DNA from: Rhodomicrobium sp. Az07
Lineage (GTDB): Bacteria > Pseudomonadota > Alphaproteobacteria > Rhizobiales > Rhodomicrobiaceae
Reading direction: 5' to 3'
DNA length: 64,000 bases
Assembly: GCF_018619475.1 (NCBI RefSeq)
Contig: NZ_JAHFZG010000011.1
Coordinates: 1-64,000 of the forward strand
Part shown: one piece after another, positions 56,209 through 64,000 of the stretch
How the letters are laid out: the number at the start of each line of letters is the position of its first letter
How positions within the stretch are numbered: position 1 is the first letter of the stretch
The notes under the pieces: model-generated
Told to the model about the DNA's origin: nothing
What the model saw: the letters and a program-made list of their open reading frames with translations, nothing else
The model's database searches: none
Program-made: the position numbers and the translations under genes

Positions 56209-56694
56209 ATGCCCAATTTCGAAACGACCCGTCGCGTCCAGCATTCCGCCGACGATATGTTTGCCCTCGTCGCGGACGTGGAAAGCTATCCGAAGTTTCT
56301 GCCGCTCTGTTCGGCATTGCACATCGAGAAGCGCATTGCGGACGAGGACGGCGAAACGCTCATTGCGCGCATGACCGCGTCGTACAAGCTGTTCAGCGAG
56401 AGTTTCACCACGAGGGTGCGGCTCAGGCCCGAGAACCGCGTGATCATGGTCGATTATCTCGACGGCCCGTTCCGCAAGCTCGAAAATCGCTGGACGTTCG
56501 TTCCCGCGCCGGACGGCACCTGCCGCATCCTGTTCTATCTCGACTACGAATTCCGCTCGCTGCCGTTGCAGATGCTGATGGGATCGGTGTTCGACAAGGC
56601 TTTCCGGAAGTTCTCGACCGCGTTCGAGGACCGCGCCGACCAGATCTATCGCGGGCGTGCTGCCGCGGAAGGCCCGGCTTCCGCCACCGGTTAG
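56209..56694 (+). CDS. COQ10/RatA-type START-domain protein
   Basis: 161 residues. HSADDMFALVADVESYPKFL at the start and RPENRVIMVDYLDGPFRKLE, ENRWTFVPAP and VFDKAFRKFSTAFEDRA later are typical of the polyketide cyclase/COQ10 group, which binds ubiquinone or, in E. coli RatA, affects ribosome association. A ubiquinone carrier role is the more likely in alphaproteobacteria. It follows lipA by 124 bp in the order common to the group. Confidence 0.9.
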   Translation: MPNFETTRRVQHSADDMFALVADVESYPKFLPLCSALHIEKRIADEDGETLIARMTASYKLFSESFTTRVRLRPENRVIMVDYLDGPFRKLENRWTFVPAPDGTCRILFYLDYEFRSLPLQMLMGSVFDKAFRKFSTAFEDRADQIYRGRAAAEGPASATG

Positions 56695-56856
56695 GCGCGC
56701 GCGCCGTCTTGCTCATCGCCTGAATTCGCGAGACTAATACATAGCCCGCTGTCAGGCAGACGCTCCACTTATCGTCCCAAATTCCGGGACCGCCTCTCTG
56801 TACAAAGTGCCGCGGAGCATGTTAGGTAAGTCGAGCAATTTCGAGCGAGGGAAAAA

Positions 56857-57174
56857 ATGCGCAAAGTTGCTCTTGCCGGTCTGGCCGCCCTTGCGGTCTC
56901 TCTCTTGGCGCCGACGCACGTTTGGGCGTGGTCGAGCGAACCCATCGAGCAAAACAGCGGTGCCGCAGCCGCTCTGAACGACGACGACAAGCTGAAGGCC
57001 CTTCAGGACAAGGTCGACGGCAAGGGAGAATTCAAGAGCGGCTTCTACGTTTCGGGCGGCGCGGCAAGCGGGCCGTTCGGGAGCCACTTCGGCGCCCAGC
57101 GGCAGAACCCGGCGAACGCAGGAGTGCCTTACGGATATTCGCCTATGCCGGGGTTCCGCGGGATGGGCCGCTAG
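56857..57174 (+). CDS. Small exported protein of unknown function
   Basis: 105 residues. Signal peptide ALAGLAALAVSLLAPTHVWA is followed by WSSEPIEQNSGAAAALNDDD and a Gly/Pro-rich C-terminal half (GGAASGPFGSHFGAQRQ). GAGCGAGGG-type ribosome site precedes the ATG by about 6 bases. No domain recognised. Between the COQ10-like gene and bolA. Confidence 0.65.
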   Translation: MRKVALAGLAALAVSLLAPTHVWAWSSEPIEQNSGAAAALNDDDKLKALQDKVDGKGEFKSGFYVSGGAASGPFGSHFGAQRQNPANAGVPYGYSPMPGFRGMGR

Positions 57175-57483
57175 AAGTCAGAAGTGGATCTGCAAGCGTC
57201 GTGCCTGCTGGCGCGGCGCGTTTTCTAGCGCGACCGGAGCGCAGAGCGCACTCGCATCTTGCCGCGATCACGCTTCCGCACAGAGGCGCGCTCAAGTAGC
57301 CCATTCCACGGCCGATCTTGATCCGTCGATCGTACACGTTCGACCTGAACGGCCCCGGTTGAGAATTGCCCCGATCACGCGGCTTTGAAACCCGATGAGG
57401 CGACCCGCCTCCCGCGCTTGTTGCGCAATGCAGCATTTCGCCTGTAATCTCTCGCCAACATTATCGAAGGAGACGCATCCCCG

Positions 57484-57720
57484 ATGCCCATGGAGGCCAA
57501 CGAAATCGAGCGCCTGATCAAGGAGCACCTGCCGGATGCCGAAGTGCAGATCGAGGCGCTCAAGAGCGACGGCGATCATTATGCTGCTCTCGTGACATCG
57601 TCCGCCTTCGCGGGGAAGTCGCGCGTGCAGCAACATCAACTGGTTTATGCCGCGCTCAAGGGTCGGATGGGGGGCGAACTTCATGCCCTCGCGCTCACGA
57701 CCAAGCTCCCCGGCGAATAG
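57484..57720 (+). CDS. bolA: BolA-family protein
   Basis: 78 residues. A single BolA domain, with EIERLIKEHLPDAEVQIEAL at the start and the DNA/RNA-type helix SRVQQHQLVYAALKGRMGGE with the conserved His. It resembles the short IbaG/YrbA branch. BolA proteins bind Grx4-type glutaredoxins and share a 2Fe-2S cluster; grxD follows 94 bp downstream in the same direction. Confidence 0.93.
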   Translation: MPMEANEIERLIKEHLPDAEVQIEALKSDGDHYAALVTSSAFAGKSRVQQHQLVYAALKGRMGGELHALALTTKLPGE

Positions 57721-57722
57721 CG

Positions 57723-57765
57723 GCGGCAGCCGAGAGCGAAGAGCTACTGCCGCGCCTTGTTTTTT
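57723..57765 (+). terminator. Possible terminator between bolA and grxD
   Basis: GCGGCAG (57723-57729) pairs with CTGCCGC (57747-57753) across 17 bases, and TTGTTTTTT follows after five bases. It suggests that bolA and grxD are at least partly separate transcription units, or that grxD depends on read-through. Confidence 0.5.
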
Positions 57766-57814
57766 CGACGCGCGGTTAACACCTTAGTTCCGACATCGCA
57801 CAAGGAATGCAAGC

Positions 57815-58153
57815 ATGAGCGAAGACGTCCAGAGCTGGATCAAGGAGCAGGTCACGAGCAACGACGTGGTCCTCTTCATGAAAGGGACCAAGGAGTTTCC
57901 GCAATGCGGTTTCTCAGGCCGTGTCTCGCAGATTCTGAATTTCCTCGGTGTGACCTACAAGGATGTCAACGTCCTCGCCGACGATGGAATTCGCGACGGG
58001 ATCAAGATTTACGCCAATTGGCCGACAATTCCGCAGCTCTACATCAAAGGGGAGTTCGTCGGCGGCGCCGACATCGTGTCCGAGATGTTTCAGTCAGGCG
58101 AATTGCAGAAGGTGTTCACCGACAAGGGTGTCCCGACAAGCAAGGCGGCGTAG
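57815..58153 (+). CDS. grxD: Monothiol glutaredoxin, Grx4 type
   Basis: 112 residues. The active site is CGFS in EFPQCGFSGRVSQILNF, and WPTIPQLYIKGEFVGGADIV is the glutathione-binding part with the cis-Pro. These proteins carry glutathione-ligated 2Fe-2S clusters and pass them on in Fe-S assembly, partnering with BolA. Ribosome site AAGGAA lies upstream. It converges on ubiB. Confidence 0.96.
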   Translation: MSEDVQSWIKEQVTSNDVVLFMKGTKEFPQCGFSGRVSQILNFLGVTYKDVNVLADDGIRDGIKIYANWPTIPQLYIKGEFVGGADIVSEMFQSGELQKVFTDKGVPTSKAA

Positions 58154-58159
58154 CGAATT

Positions 58160-58202
58160 TGACATTTGAGCCGCGTTGCTGCGAGTTCCCGCTCAAATGT
58201 CA
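58160..58202. repeat. Perfect 12-bp inverted repeat after grxD
   Basis: TGACATTTGAGC (58160-58171) and GCTCAAATGTCA (58191-58202) are exact inverse copies separated by 19 bases, 7 bp after the grxD stop and 45 bp before the end of converging ubiB. There is no T run. It could be a terminator, an mRNA 3' end stabiliser, or a protein site. Confidence 0.6.
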
Positions 58203-58246
58203 TCTTCAAAAGCTCAAGCGCGGCGCAAGGTCCGACAGGTCGGGTT

Positions 58247-59797
58247 TCAGGGAAACAGAAGTTTTGCCGCGATCGTGACCAGCGCGCCCGTCGCAAGCCA
58301 GAGCGGCAGCGCGATGGGCCACCGGCTTGGCCGTGGCGACGTTTCGCGCGCCTTGTCGGGATCGAGCGCATCGACGATCTTCGCGCCGCGTTCGATCAGG
58401 TCGGGCGCATGCTTGAGCGCCACCGCCAGAGCGTTCACGTTCGACACAGCATCGCGGATCTGCGCCCTAGGGCCGAGCTGACCGGTCAGCCATTCGCGGA
58501 CGACCGGCTCGGCCGCCACCCAGATGTTGAGCTTCGGATCGAGCGAACGGGCGACCCCCTCAACAACGACCATCGTCTTTTGCAGGAGCAAGAGTTCCGG
58601 CCGCATCTTCATCTGGAACACTTCCGTGTTCTCGAAAAGCTGCGTGAGCAGGCGCGCCATGGAGATTTCTTCCGACGGACGCCCCATGATCGGCTCACCG
58701 ATGGCCCGCAGCGCCTGGCCGAACGCCGCCACGCTCTGGTTCGCAGGCACATAGCCGGCCTCGAAGTGAATTTCCGAGGTGCGATAATAGTTGCGGGTGA
58801 TAAAACCGTAGAGGATTTCGGCGAGGAAGCGCTGTTCCCTCGGACCGAGGCGCCCCATGATGCCGAAATCCACGGCGATCAACGCGCCGTCGCTCGGATC
58901 GACGAACAAATTGCCCTGATGCATGTCGGCGTGGAAGAAGCCGTCGCGGATTGCATGCTTGAGGAAGGACTGGATCACCATGAGGCCGAGCGCCTCCATG
59001 TCGACCCCGGCCGCCCGCACCGCCTCCACATTCGTCAGCGGGATACCGTCGATCCAGTCGAGTGTCAGCACGCGCTTCGACGTGCGTTCCCAATCGACGC
59101 GCGGCACCCGAAAGCCGACATCCCCGCCCTTCGCGATATTGTCGGCCATCTCGGAAATCGCGGCGGCCTCAAGGCGCAGATCCATCTCCAGCACAACGGA
59201 CTGGGCGAGAGTATCGACCGCTGCCACCGGCCGCAGCCGCCTTATTTGCGGAGAAAACCTCTCCGCCGTATGCGCCGCGAAATAAAAGCTCTCAAGGTCG
59301 CGCTCGAAGCGCTTTTCGACGTCCGGCCGAAGGATCTTGACGGCGACAGCCCGAGTGGTGCCGCCGGGCGTGCGCACGGCCGCCTTGTGAACCTGCGCGA
59401 TGGAGGCCGCTGCGATAGGTGGCCCGAACTCCACGAAAACGTCCTGCCACCGCTTGCCGAAGGACGCTTCGATCTCATGGTGAGCCTTGTCGCCCGAGAA
59501 CGGAGGCAGTCGATCCCGCAGCGAGCCGAGCGCGTTGGCGAGATGAGGCCCCACCACATCCGGCCGCGTCGCCATAAACTGCCCAAGCTTGATATAGGTC
59601 GGCCCGAGCGCCCGGATCGCCTTCGACAGCCGTTCCCCTCGCGCTTGCTGTTTCGCGGCCGACTCCCGCGCGTCTCCGCGCAGAATGCGCAGCGACGCGG
59701 GCAGCGTCACAGTATCGGGGACGAATCCCACGCCGTACCATGCGAGCGTCGCGCCGGCTTTCGTCAGTCGGTATGTATTCCTGATGGTTTTGAACAT
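58247..59797 (-). CDS. ubiB: UbiB, atypical kinase/ATPase of ubiquinone synthesis
   Basis: 516 residues. The family motif KxGQ is in LGPTYIKLGQFMATRPDVVG, the Ala-rich loop replaced for a P-loop is AAASIAQVHKAAV, and the DHxN-type region is HADMHQGNLFVDPSDGALIA followed by VDFGIMG. Two C-terminal hydrophobic segments (WPIALPLWLATGALVTIAAK) anchor it. UbiB supports the membrane steps of ubiquinone formation; ubiE, often upstream, is not adjacent here. Confidence 0.95.
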   Translation of the reverse strand: MFKTIRNTYRLTKAGATLAWYGVGFVPDTVTLPASLRILRGDARESAAKQQARGERLSKAIRALGPTYIKLGQFMATRPDVVGPHLANALGSLRDRLPPFSGDKAHHEIEASFGKRWQDVFVEFGPPIAAASIAQVHKAAVRTPGGTTRAVAVKILRPDVEKRFERDLESFYFAAHTAERFSPQIRRLRPVAAVDTLAQSVVLEMDLRLEAAAISEMADNIAKGGDVGFRVPRVDWERTSKRVLTLDWIDGIPLTNVEAVRAAGVDMEALGLMVIQSFLKHAIRDGFFHADMHQGNLFVDPSDGALIAVDFGIMGRLGPREQRFLAEILYGFITRNYYRTSEIHFEAGYVPANQSVAAFGQALRAIGEPIMGRPSEEISMARLLTQLFENTEVFQMKMRPELLLLQKTMVVVEGVARSLDPKLNIWVAAEPVVREWLTGQLGPRAQIRDAVSNVNALAVALKHAPDLIERGAKIVDALDPDKARETSPRPSRWPIALPLWLATGALVTIAAKLLFP

Positions 59798-59976
59798 GAG
59801 CGGGGGTGTGGAATTGGATTAGGTGCCGATTAGCACGTGCGAGGATTAATGTCAGGTTTTTGAATCGCCGCAGTTTGAATTTTCGCGGAAAATTCCCCTG
59901 CGCGCGACGTATCGAACGAAGCAAAGAGCGAGGCTAGGCGGCCTTGTTCTTTTTCCGCCCCTGACCGAACGATCGC

Positions 59977-60765
59977 TCACATGCCGAGGGTGACCTGGAC
60001 GGGAGTGTGATCCGAAGGTTTGTCCCAGCTTCTCGGCGTGCGGTCAATGCTTGCGGTGCGAAGCCGGGAAAACGCCTGTGGCGACAGCAGGATGTGATCA
60101 ATGCGGAGGCCGAGATTCTTCTGCCATGCGCCCGCCTGATAATCCCAGAAGGTATATTGCCCGCCGCCGGAATTGCAGGCCGCCACCGCATCCGTCAGGC
60201 CGAGGTTGAGGATGCGGCGGAACGCTTGCCGCGATTCCAGACGGAACAAGGCATCTTCCGTCCACACAGCCGGATTATACACGTCGATGCCGCGCGGAAT
60301 GATGTTGTAATCGCCCGCGAGCGCGAACGGTTCCTCATAGGCGAGAAGCGTCCGGGCGTGCGCCTTGAACCGCGCAAGCCACGCGAGTTTGTAATCAAGC
60401 TTCGGCGAAGCCACGGGGTTGCCGTTCGGCGCATAGACCGACGCCACCCGAAACGCTCCGCCGCCCGGAAGAGAGAGAACGGCCTCGATGTAACGCGATT
60501 GCTCGTCGGTGTCGTCGCCGGGCAGACCGACGACGGTTTCATCGATGGGCAACTTCGACAGGATGGCGACGCCGTTGAACGATTTCTGCCCGATGACGGC
60601 GCAATTATAGCCAAGCTCCTCGAAGGCGCCGCGCGGAAATGCCTCCGTCTGGCACTTGATCTCCTGAAGGCAAAGCACATCGGGGCGCGCGCGCTTCAGC
60701 CATTGCACGGCGGCGGCCTCGCGCTGCTTGATGGAGTTGACGTTCCAGGTCGCGACGGTGAGCAC
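59977..60765 (-). CDS. xth: Exodeoxyribonuclease III
   Basis: 262 residues. Motifs of the family: TWNVNSIKQREAAAVQWLKR, CLQEIKCQTEAFP with the metal-binding Glu, LAGDYNIIPRGIDVY, GLRIDHILLSPQ and KPSDHTPVQVTLGM with catalytic Asp and His. Acts as AP endonuclease and 3'-5' exonuclease in base excision repair. It begins 6 bp after erpA, so co-transcribed. Confidence 0.96.
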   Translation of the reverse strand: MLTVATWNVNSIKQREAAAVQWLKRARPDVLCLQEIKCQTEAFPRGAFEELGYNCAVIGQKSFNGVAILSKLPIDETVVGLPGDDTDEQSRYIEAVLSLPGGGAFRVASVYAPNGNPVASPKLDYKLAWLARFKAHARTLLAYEEPFALAGDYNIIPRGIDVYNPAVWTEDALFRLESRQAFRRILNLGLTDAVAACNSGGGQYTFWDYQAGAWQKNLGLRIDHILLSPQAFSRLRTASIDRTPRSWDKPSDHTPVQVTLGM

Positions 60766-60771
60766 GACGCC

Positions 60772-61107
60772 TCAGATCGAGAAGGATGTGCCGCACCCGC
60801 AGGAGGCGGTGACATTCGGGTTCGTGATCTTGAACGACGATCCCATGAGGTCGTCGATGAAATCGATCTCGGAGCCAGCCATGAACGGCACCGACACGGG
60901 GTCGATGACGACGCGTGCGCCAGCTTTCTCGATCACGATATCGTCCTCGGCGGGCGCGGGCACGATTTCGAAATTGTAGCTGAACCCCGAACAGCCGCCG
61001 CCTTGCACGCTGATACGCAATGCATTCTCGCCTTGCGCAGGGCCGACGATCTCCCGAATACGGTTGGCGGCGCGCTCGCTCACGCTTATGTTGACTTCCG
61101 TGGTCAT
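60772..61107 (-). CDS. erpA: Iron-sulfur cluster insertion protein ErpA
   Basis: 111 residues. The A-type carrier Cys are in GGGCSGFSYNF and the C-terminal ASCGCGTSFSI. KIVIDPVSVPFMAGSEIDFI-like text (VVIDPVSVPFMAGSEIDFID) identifies ErpA over SufA. It accepts Fe-S clusters and delivers them to apo-targets. Divergent from dgt with about 110 bp between starts, a conserved arrangement. Confidence 0.95.
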   Translation of the reverse strand: MTTEVNISVSERAANRIREIVGPAQGENALRISVQGGGCSGFSYNFEIVPAPAEDDIVIEKAGARVVIDPVSVPFMAGSEIDFIDDLMGSSFKITNPNVTASCGCGTSFSI

Positions 61108-61216
61108 GACGATTGTTCGCCTCTCCTGAACCTTGACCTCAGTTTGGATGTTCGCGCGTCAATGTCAACCGCGCGGGGAGCGCGCATCCCCGCGACGAGG
61201 CATCGGAGACGAAACC

Positions 61217-62416
61217 ATGGCCGAGCTTGCCCCGTACGCGGCACATGCCGAAACGAGCCTCGGGCGGCTTCACCCCGAGGCGCCCTGCCCCACCCGCGAC
61301 GTCTATCAGCGCGACCGCGACCGCCTCGTTCACTCGACCGCGTTCCGCAGGCTGATGCACAAGACGCAGGTCTTCATCTGTCACGAGGGCGACCATTACC
61401 GCACGCGGCTCACCCACACGCTGGAAGTGGCGCAGATCGCGCGCACGCTGGCCCGAGCGCTCGGCCTTAACGAAGATTTGACCGAGGCCATCGCGCTCGC
61501 CCACGATCTCGGCCACCCGCCTTTCGGCCATGCGGGCGAGGACGCGCTGAACGAGGCCATGGCGGCCGTCGGCGGCTTCGATCATAACGCGCAGAGTTTG
61601 CGCATCGTGACGTTGCTCGAACACCGTTACGCAGCGTTTCGCGGCATGAACCTGACGTTCGAAACGCTGGAAGGCATCGTCAAGCACAACGGCCCGCTTG
61701 TCGCCGCCGATGGGCGCCCGCTCGCGCGCTACGCTGAAACCGGCCTCCCGCTCGCGATCCGTGCCTACGCCCGCGAACAGGATCTGCGGCTTCATACGCA
61801 AGCGCCGCTCGAAGGCCAGATCGCGGCGCTTGCCGATGACATCGCCTACAACAATCACGACATCGACGACGGTTTCCGCGCCGGATATATCACGGTGCGC
61901 GAGATGGAAGAGGTGCCTCTCGTCGCGCGGATGCTGGCGGAGGTGCGCGCGCGCCATGGCGATCTCGCCGATGCGCCGCTCGTTTACGAAATGAACCGGC
62001 GCATGGTGGCGGCGATGGTGCAGGACGTGCTGGCGGAGACGCGCGCGCGGATCGCTGCCGACGCGCCTGCGTCCATTGATGACGTCCGCAGCGCGCCCGA
62101 GCCGCTCGCGCGGTTCTCGGACGGCATGGCGGCGAGTATCGCCGACCTGCGGCGCTTCCTGTTCGCGCGGGTCTACAAACACCGCGACATCGTGAAGAAG
62201 ATGACGGATGCGCAAGCGATCCTGCGCGAGCTTTACGATTATTTCGCAGCCAATCCCGCCGAGATGCATCGCGAAGCCGCGCGCGTGGCCTCGCTGTCGG
62301 ACGACACGGCGCGGCTTCGCGCGGCGGGCGATTTCGTGGCTGGCATGACCGACATGTTCGCGATCAAGGCTTATGCTGCGATCAGAAGCGGCCTCGCGAA
62401 AGGCGCGCCGCTATAG
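61217..62416 (+). CDS. dgt: Deoxyguanosinetriphosphate triphosphohydrolase-like protein
   Basis: 399 residues from the ATG at 61217 with GGAGACG upstream. The HD metal centre is RTRLTHTLEVAQIARTLARA, ALAHDLGHPPFGHAGEDALN and the later DDIAYNNHDIDDG. These proteins hydrolyse dNTPs to the nucleoside and triphosphate. argS, which often follows, is absent; a converging cytochrome c peroxidase gene is next. Confidence 0.94.
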   Translation: MAELAPYAAHAETSLGRLHPEAPCPTRDVYQRDRDRLVHSTAFRRLMHKTQVFICHEGDHYRTRLTHTLEVAQIARTLARALGLNEDLTEAIALAHDLGHPPFGHAGEDALNEAMAAVGGFDHNAQSLRIVTLLEHRYAAFRGMNLTFETLEGIVKHNGPLVAADGRPLARYAETGLPLAIRAYAREQDLRLHTQAPLEGQIAALADDIAYNNHDIDDGFRAGYITVREMEEVPLVARMLAEVRARHGDLADAPLVYEMNRRMVAAMVQDVLAETRARIAADAPASIDDVRSAPEPLARFSDGMAASIADLRRFLFARVYKHRDIVKKMTDAQAILRELYDYFAANPAEMHREAARVASLSDDTARLRAAGDFVAGMTDMFAIKAYAAIRSGLAKGAPL

Positions 62417-62467
62417 AAGCGTGGATGCGCCCGAAACGGTTCGGTGCCGCTTCGAGCGCCGCGTTTT

Positions 62468-63499
62468 CTACTCCGGCTTCGGCACGTCGTTCGTGCGGAC
62501 CGGCAGGATCGGCAGTTCGACCCGCGGTTGCTCGCCGGTGAGCGTCTTGAGGAAGGCGACGATCAGCTTCGTGTCTTCGTCGGTCAGCTTCTCGCCGAGT
62601 TGTGAATCGCCCATGACGGCGACGGCCTGCTCAAGCGACCACACCTGCCCGCTATGGAAATAGGGTGCGCGCAGAGCGACGTTGCGAAGCGGCGCCGCGC
62701 GGAACACATATTCATCCGAGGCGGTCTTGCTGACGGCGAAGCGGCCTTTATCCCCGAGCGGCAGGATCTCCGCGCCGGGCTTCTGGACCACGCCGAACGG
62801 ATAATAAGCGTTGCCGCCGATGTTGATCCCGTTGTGGCAGGCCGCGCAGCCCTTGTCCATGAACAGGCGAAGGCCCTTTTTCTCAGTGTCGTTCATGGCC
62901 GTTTCGCTTCCTTCGAGGAATTGGTCGAAGCGCGCGGCGGGCGTGATGAGCGTGGCTTCGAAGGCCTCGATGGCCTTTGCGAAATTATCGAACGTGACCG
63001 GTTCCTTCTCGCCGGGGAACGCTTTCTTGAACGCGTCGACATAGCCGGGCATCGCGGACAGCGTCGCGACGACATTGGCAGGCGTGTTGTTCATTTCGAC
63101 GCTCGCCTGCACCGGGCCTTTCGCCTGTGCCTTGAGATCTTCGGCGCGGCCGTCCCAGAATTGCGCGACGTTGAACACCGAGTTGAACACGGTGGGAGCG
63201 CGGCGCGGCCCCTTCTGCCAGCCGTGGCCAATGGACGTCGGCCCCGCATCCACGCCGCCGGTGCCGAGATTGTGACAACTGTTGCAACTGATGATCTGGC
63301 TGCGCGAAAGGCGCGGATCGAAGAACAACATCTTGCCGAGTTCGATCTTGTCGCGCGTGACGGCATTATTCTTCACGGCCGGAACCATCGAGGGGATCGG
63401 CTTGAACACGGCATTTGCGTCGGCGCGCAGTTCGTCCGCCGATGCCGCTGCCGGCAACGCAAGGCCAAGTGCCAGAGCCAGTGAGAAAAGTCTCTTCAT
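62468..63499 (-). CDS. ccpA: Di-haem cytochrome c peroxidase
   Basis: 343 residues. Signal peptide KRLFSLALALGLALPAAASA directs it to the periplasm. Two haem c sites are visible: CNSCH in SQIISCNSCHNLGTGGVDAG and CAACH in MDKGCAACHNGINIGG. RAPTVFNSVFNVAQFWDGRA and APYFHSGQVWSLEQAV are family blocks. It reduces hydrogen peroxide with electrons from small c-type cytochromes. Single gene; no Fnr-type box was noticed upstream. Confidence 0.94.
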   Translation of the reverse strand: MKRLFSLALALGLALPAAASADELRADANAVFKPIPSMVPAVKNNAVTRDKIELGKMLFFDPRLSRSQIISCNSCHNLGTGGVDAGPTSIGHGWQKGPRRAPTVFNSVFNVAQFWDGRAEDLKAQAKGPVQASVEMNNTPANVVATLSAMPGYVDAFKKAFPGEKEPVTFDNFAKAIEAFEATLITPAARFDQFLEGSETAMNDTEKKGLRLFMDKGCAACHNGINIGGNAYYPFGVVQKPGAEILPLGDKGRFAVSKTASDEYVFRAAPLRNVALRAPYFHSGQVWSLEQAVAVMGDSQLGEKLTDEDTKLIVAFLKTLTGEQPRVELPILPVRTNDVPKPE

Positions 63500-63803
63500 G
63501 AGCCCACTCCTTTTTTGAAAGAGGCAGACCCATTTCTGCGCCTTTCGGCGGAAAGCTCATTGAGCGAGGTCAAAGTTTAGAATGATTTAAAGGAGAAGCT
63601 TATTTTCCGAAGAGAGCGCGCTCTGACAAAGTACGCGAACGCGACTTCGCGGGATGGCTCCTGCTTCGCTTCCACCGCGAGCGCCGCGATGTCCATCTGC
63701 TGGGGCTCGAAACAAACTTGTATGCGGGTTAAGCTTAAGACGCATTAGCGTAACGTTGAGCATCTATGGTGCGGCAAGCCCGGCGGTGTGAGGAGAGCGG
63801 TGC
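63500..63803. other. Spacer between the peroxidase gene and the last gene
   Basis: About 300 bases between two divergent starts, expected to hold both promoters. No coding frame, clear palindrome or known box was recognised. Confidence 0.4.
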
Positions 63804-64000
63804 ATGGACGCGGTGACGGTCGAATTTCAAGCGAGGCGGAAGGCATGCCTGATCCGCTTCGTCGCGGGACTAGGCGCGGTGGCGGTGGCGGTCGTCTTCT
63901 GCTTTTTCTTCGTCGACCGGCAGATCGCCGGGCTGCTCCGGCCGGATTTCTACGGCGATCCGTTTTTCGTTGCGTTGACCTTCATCGCGAAGCCGCTCGC
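63804..64000 (+). CDS. Membrane protein, 5' part only; possibly PAP2-type phosphatase
   Basis: ATG at 63804 with AGGAG upstream; the frame runs off the window after 65 codons. It begins MDAVTVEFQARRKACLIRF, then a hydrophobic segment (AGLGAVAVAVVFCFFFV) and DRQIAGLLRPDFYGDPFF. A first membrane helix followed by a short Asp-rich loop and FVALTFIAKPLA is compatible with a phosphatase PAP2 family protein, but the catalytic motifs would lie beyond the end. The family call is tentative. Confidence 0.45.
   Translation, partial: MDAVTVEFQARRKACLIRFVAGLGAVAVAVVFCFFFVDRQIAGLLRPDFYGDPFFVALTFIAKPL

Noticed and set aside
58166-59833. A 555-codon open frame on the plus strand
   Set aside because: Antisense of ubiB, which has complete family motifs on the minus strand.

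Overview
The window is about 64 kb of GC-rich chromosomal DNA from an alphaproteobacterium, most likely of the Hyphomicrobiales (Rhizobiales). Support comes from gene order typical of that order (lepB-rnc-era-recO; rplM-rpsI-argC; pdhA-pdhB-pdhC-lpdA; ntrB-ntrC near a fused ispDF; xthA-erpA divergent from dgt; lipA-COQ10-like), from Omp25/31-type porins, from a tRNA-His with no encoded G-1 and with A73, and from CtrA-type TTAA-N7-TTAA boxes. A Rhodomicrobium-like organism would fit, but that is inference. No rRNA, CRISPR array, prophage or intact insertion sequence was seen; only small remnants of IS66- and IS5-type transposases are present.

Layout. 1-5.6 kb: an IS66 scrap, the leftward lepB-rnc-era-recO operon, then a wrecked porin copy followed by an intact porin. 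5.6-14.3 kb: a catabolic block with a fused DctQ-DctM TRAP permease and its binding protein, a LysR regulator, and a divergent glcDEF glycolate oxidase operon. 14.5-23.5 kb: an extensin-like secreted protein, a coiled-coil protein, argC, the uL13/uS9 ribosomal operon, a hotdog thioesterase, two unknown exported proteins, a beta-hydroxyacid dehydrogenase and a CNNM/CorC-type membrane protein. 24.3-29.3 kb: a complete leftward liv branched-chain amino-acid ABC transporter operon. 29.4-31.5 kb: a PAS-only protein, a phasin with a readable promoter, and tRNA-His. 31.8-37.9 kb: lpdA, pdhC, an unknown small gene, pdhB, pdhA and an ftsB-like gene. 38-45 kb: small unknowns, a DJ-1/PfpI protein, a two-gene cassette of a membrane patatin and a Nudix-macro fusion, and lipB. 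45.5-48.7 kb: a GntR/FCD regulator, an FMN reductase, a glutathione transferase, a ModE-type HTH protein and an orphan ModC-type C-terminal domain. 48.8-64 kb: ntrC-ntrB, ispDF, a ferric-reductase-like flavocytochrome, pncC, lipA, a COQ10-like gene, bolA-grxD, ubiB, xthA-erpA, dgt, a di-haem cytochrome c peroxidase and the start of a further membrane protein.

How the parts fit. PDH (with lipoyl domains on both E1-beta and E2), LipA and LipB form a complete lipoate-dependent pyruvate oxidation set. The TRAP transporter and GlcDEF look like a 2-hydroxy-acid uptake and oxidation unit. A TTGTATACAA-like operator lies in front of each of these and recurs three times upstream of the GntR/FCD gene 35 kb away, suggesting one regulon. 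BolA, Grx4-type glutaredoxin and ErpA are Fe-S cluster trafficking factors. The best candidate for an undescribed system is the membrane-patatin plus Nudix-macro pair at 40.5-44.2 kb, which joins a lipase-type effector to a protein whose two domains both belong to ADP-ribose-handling folds.
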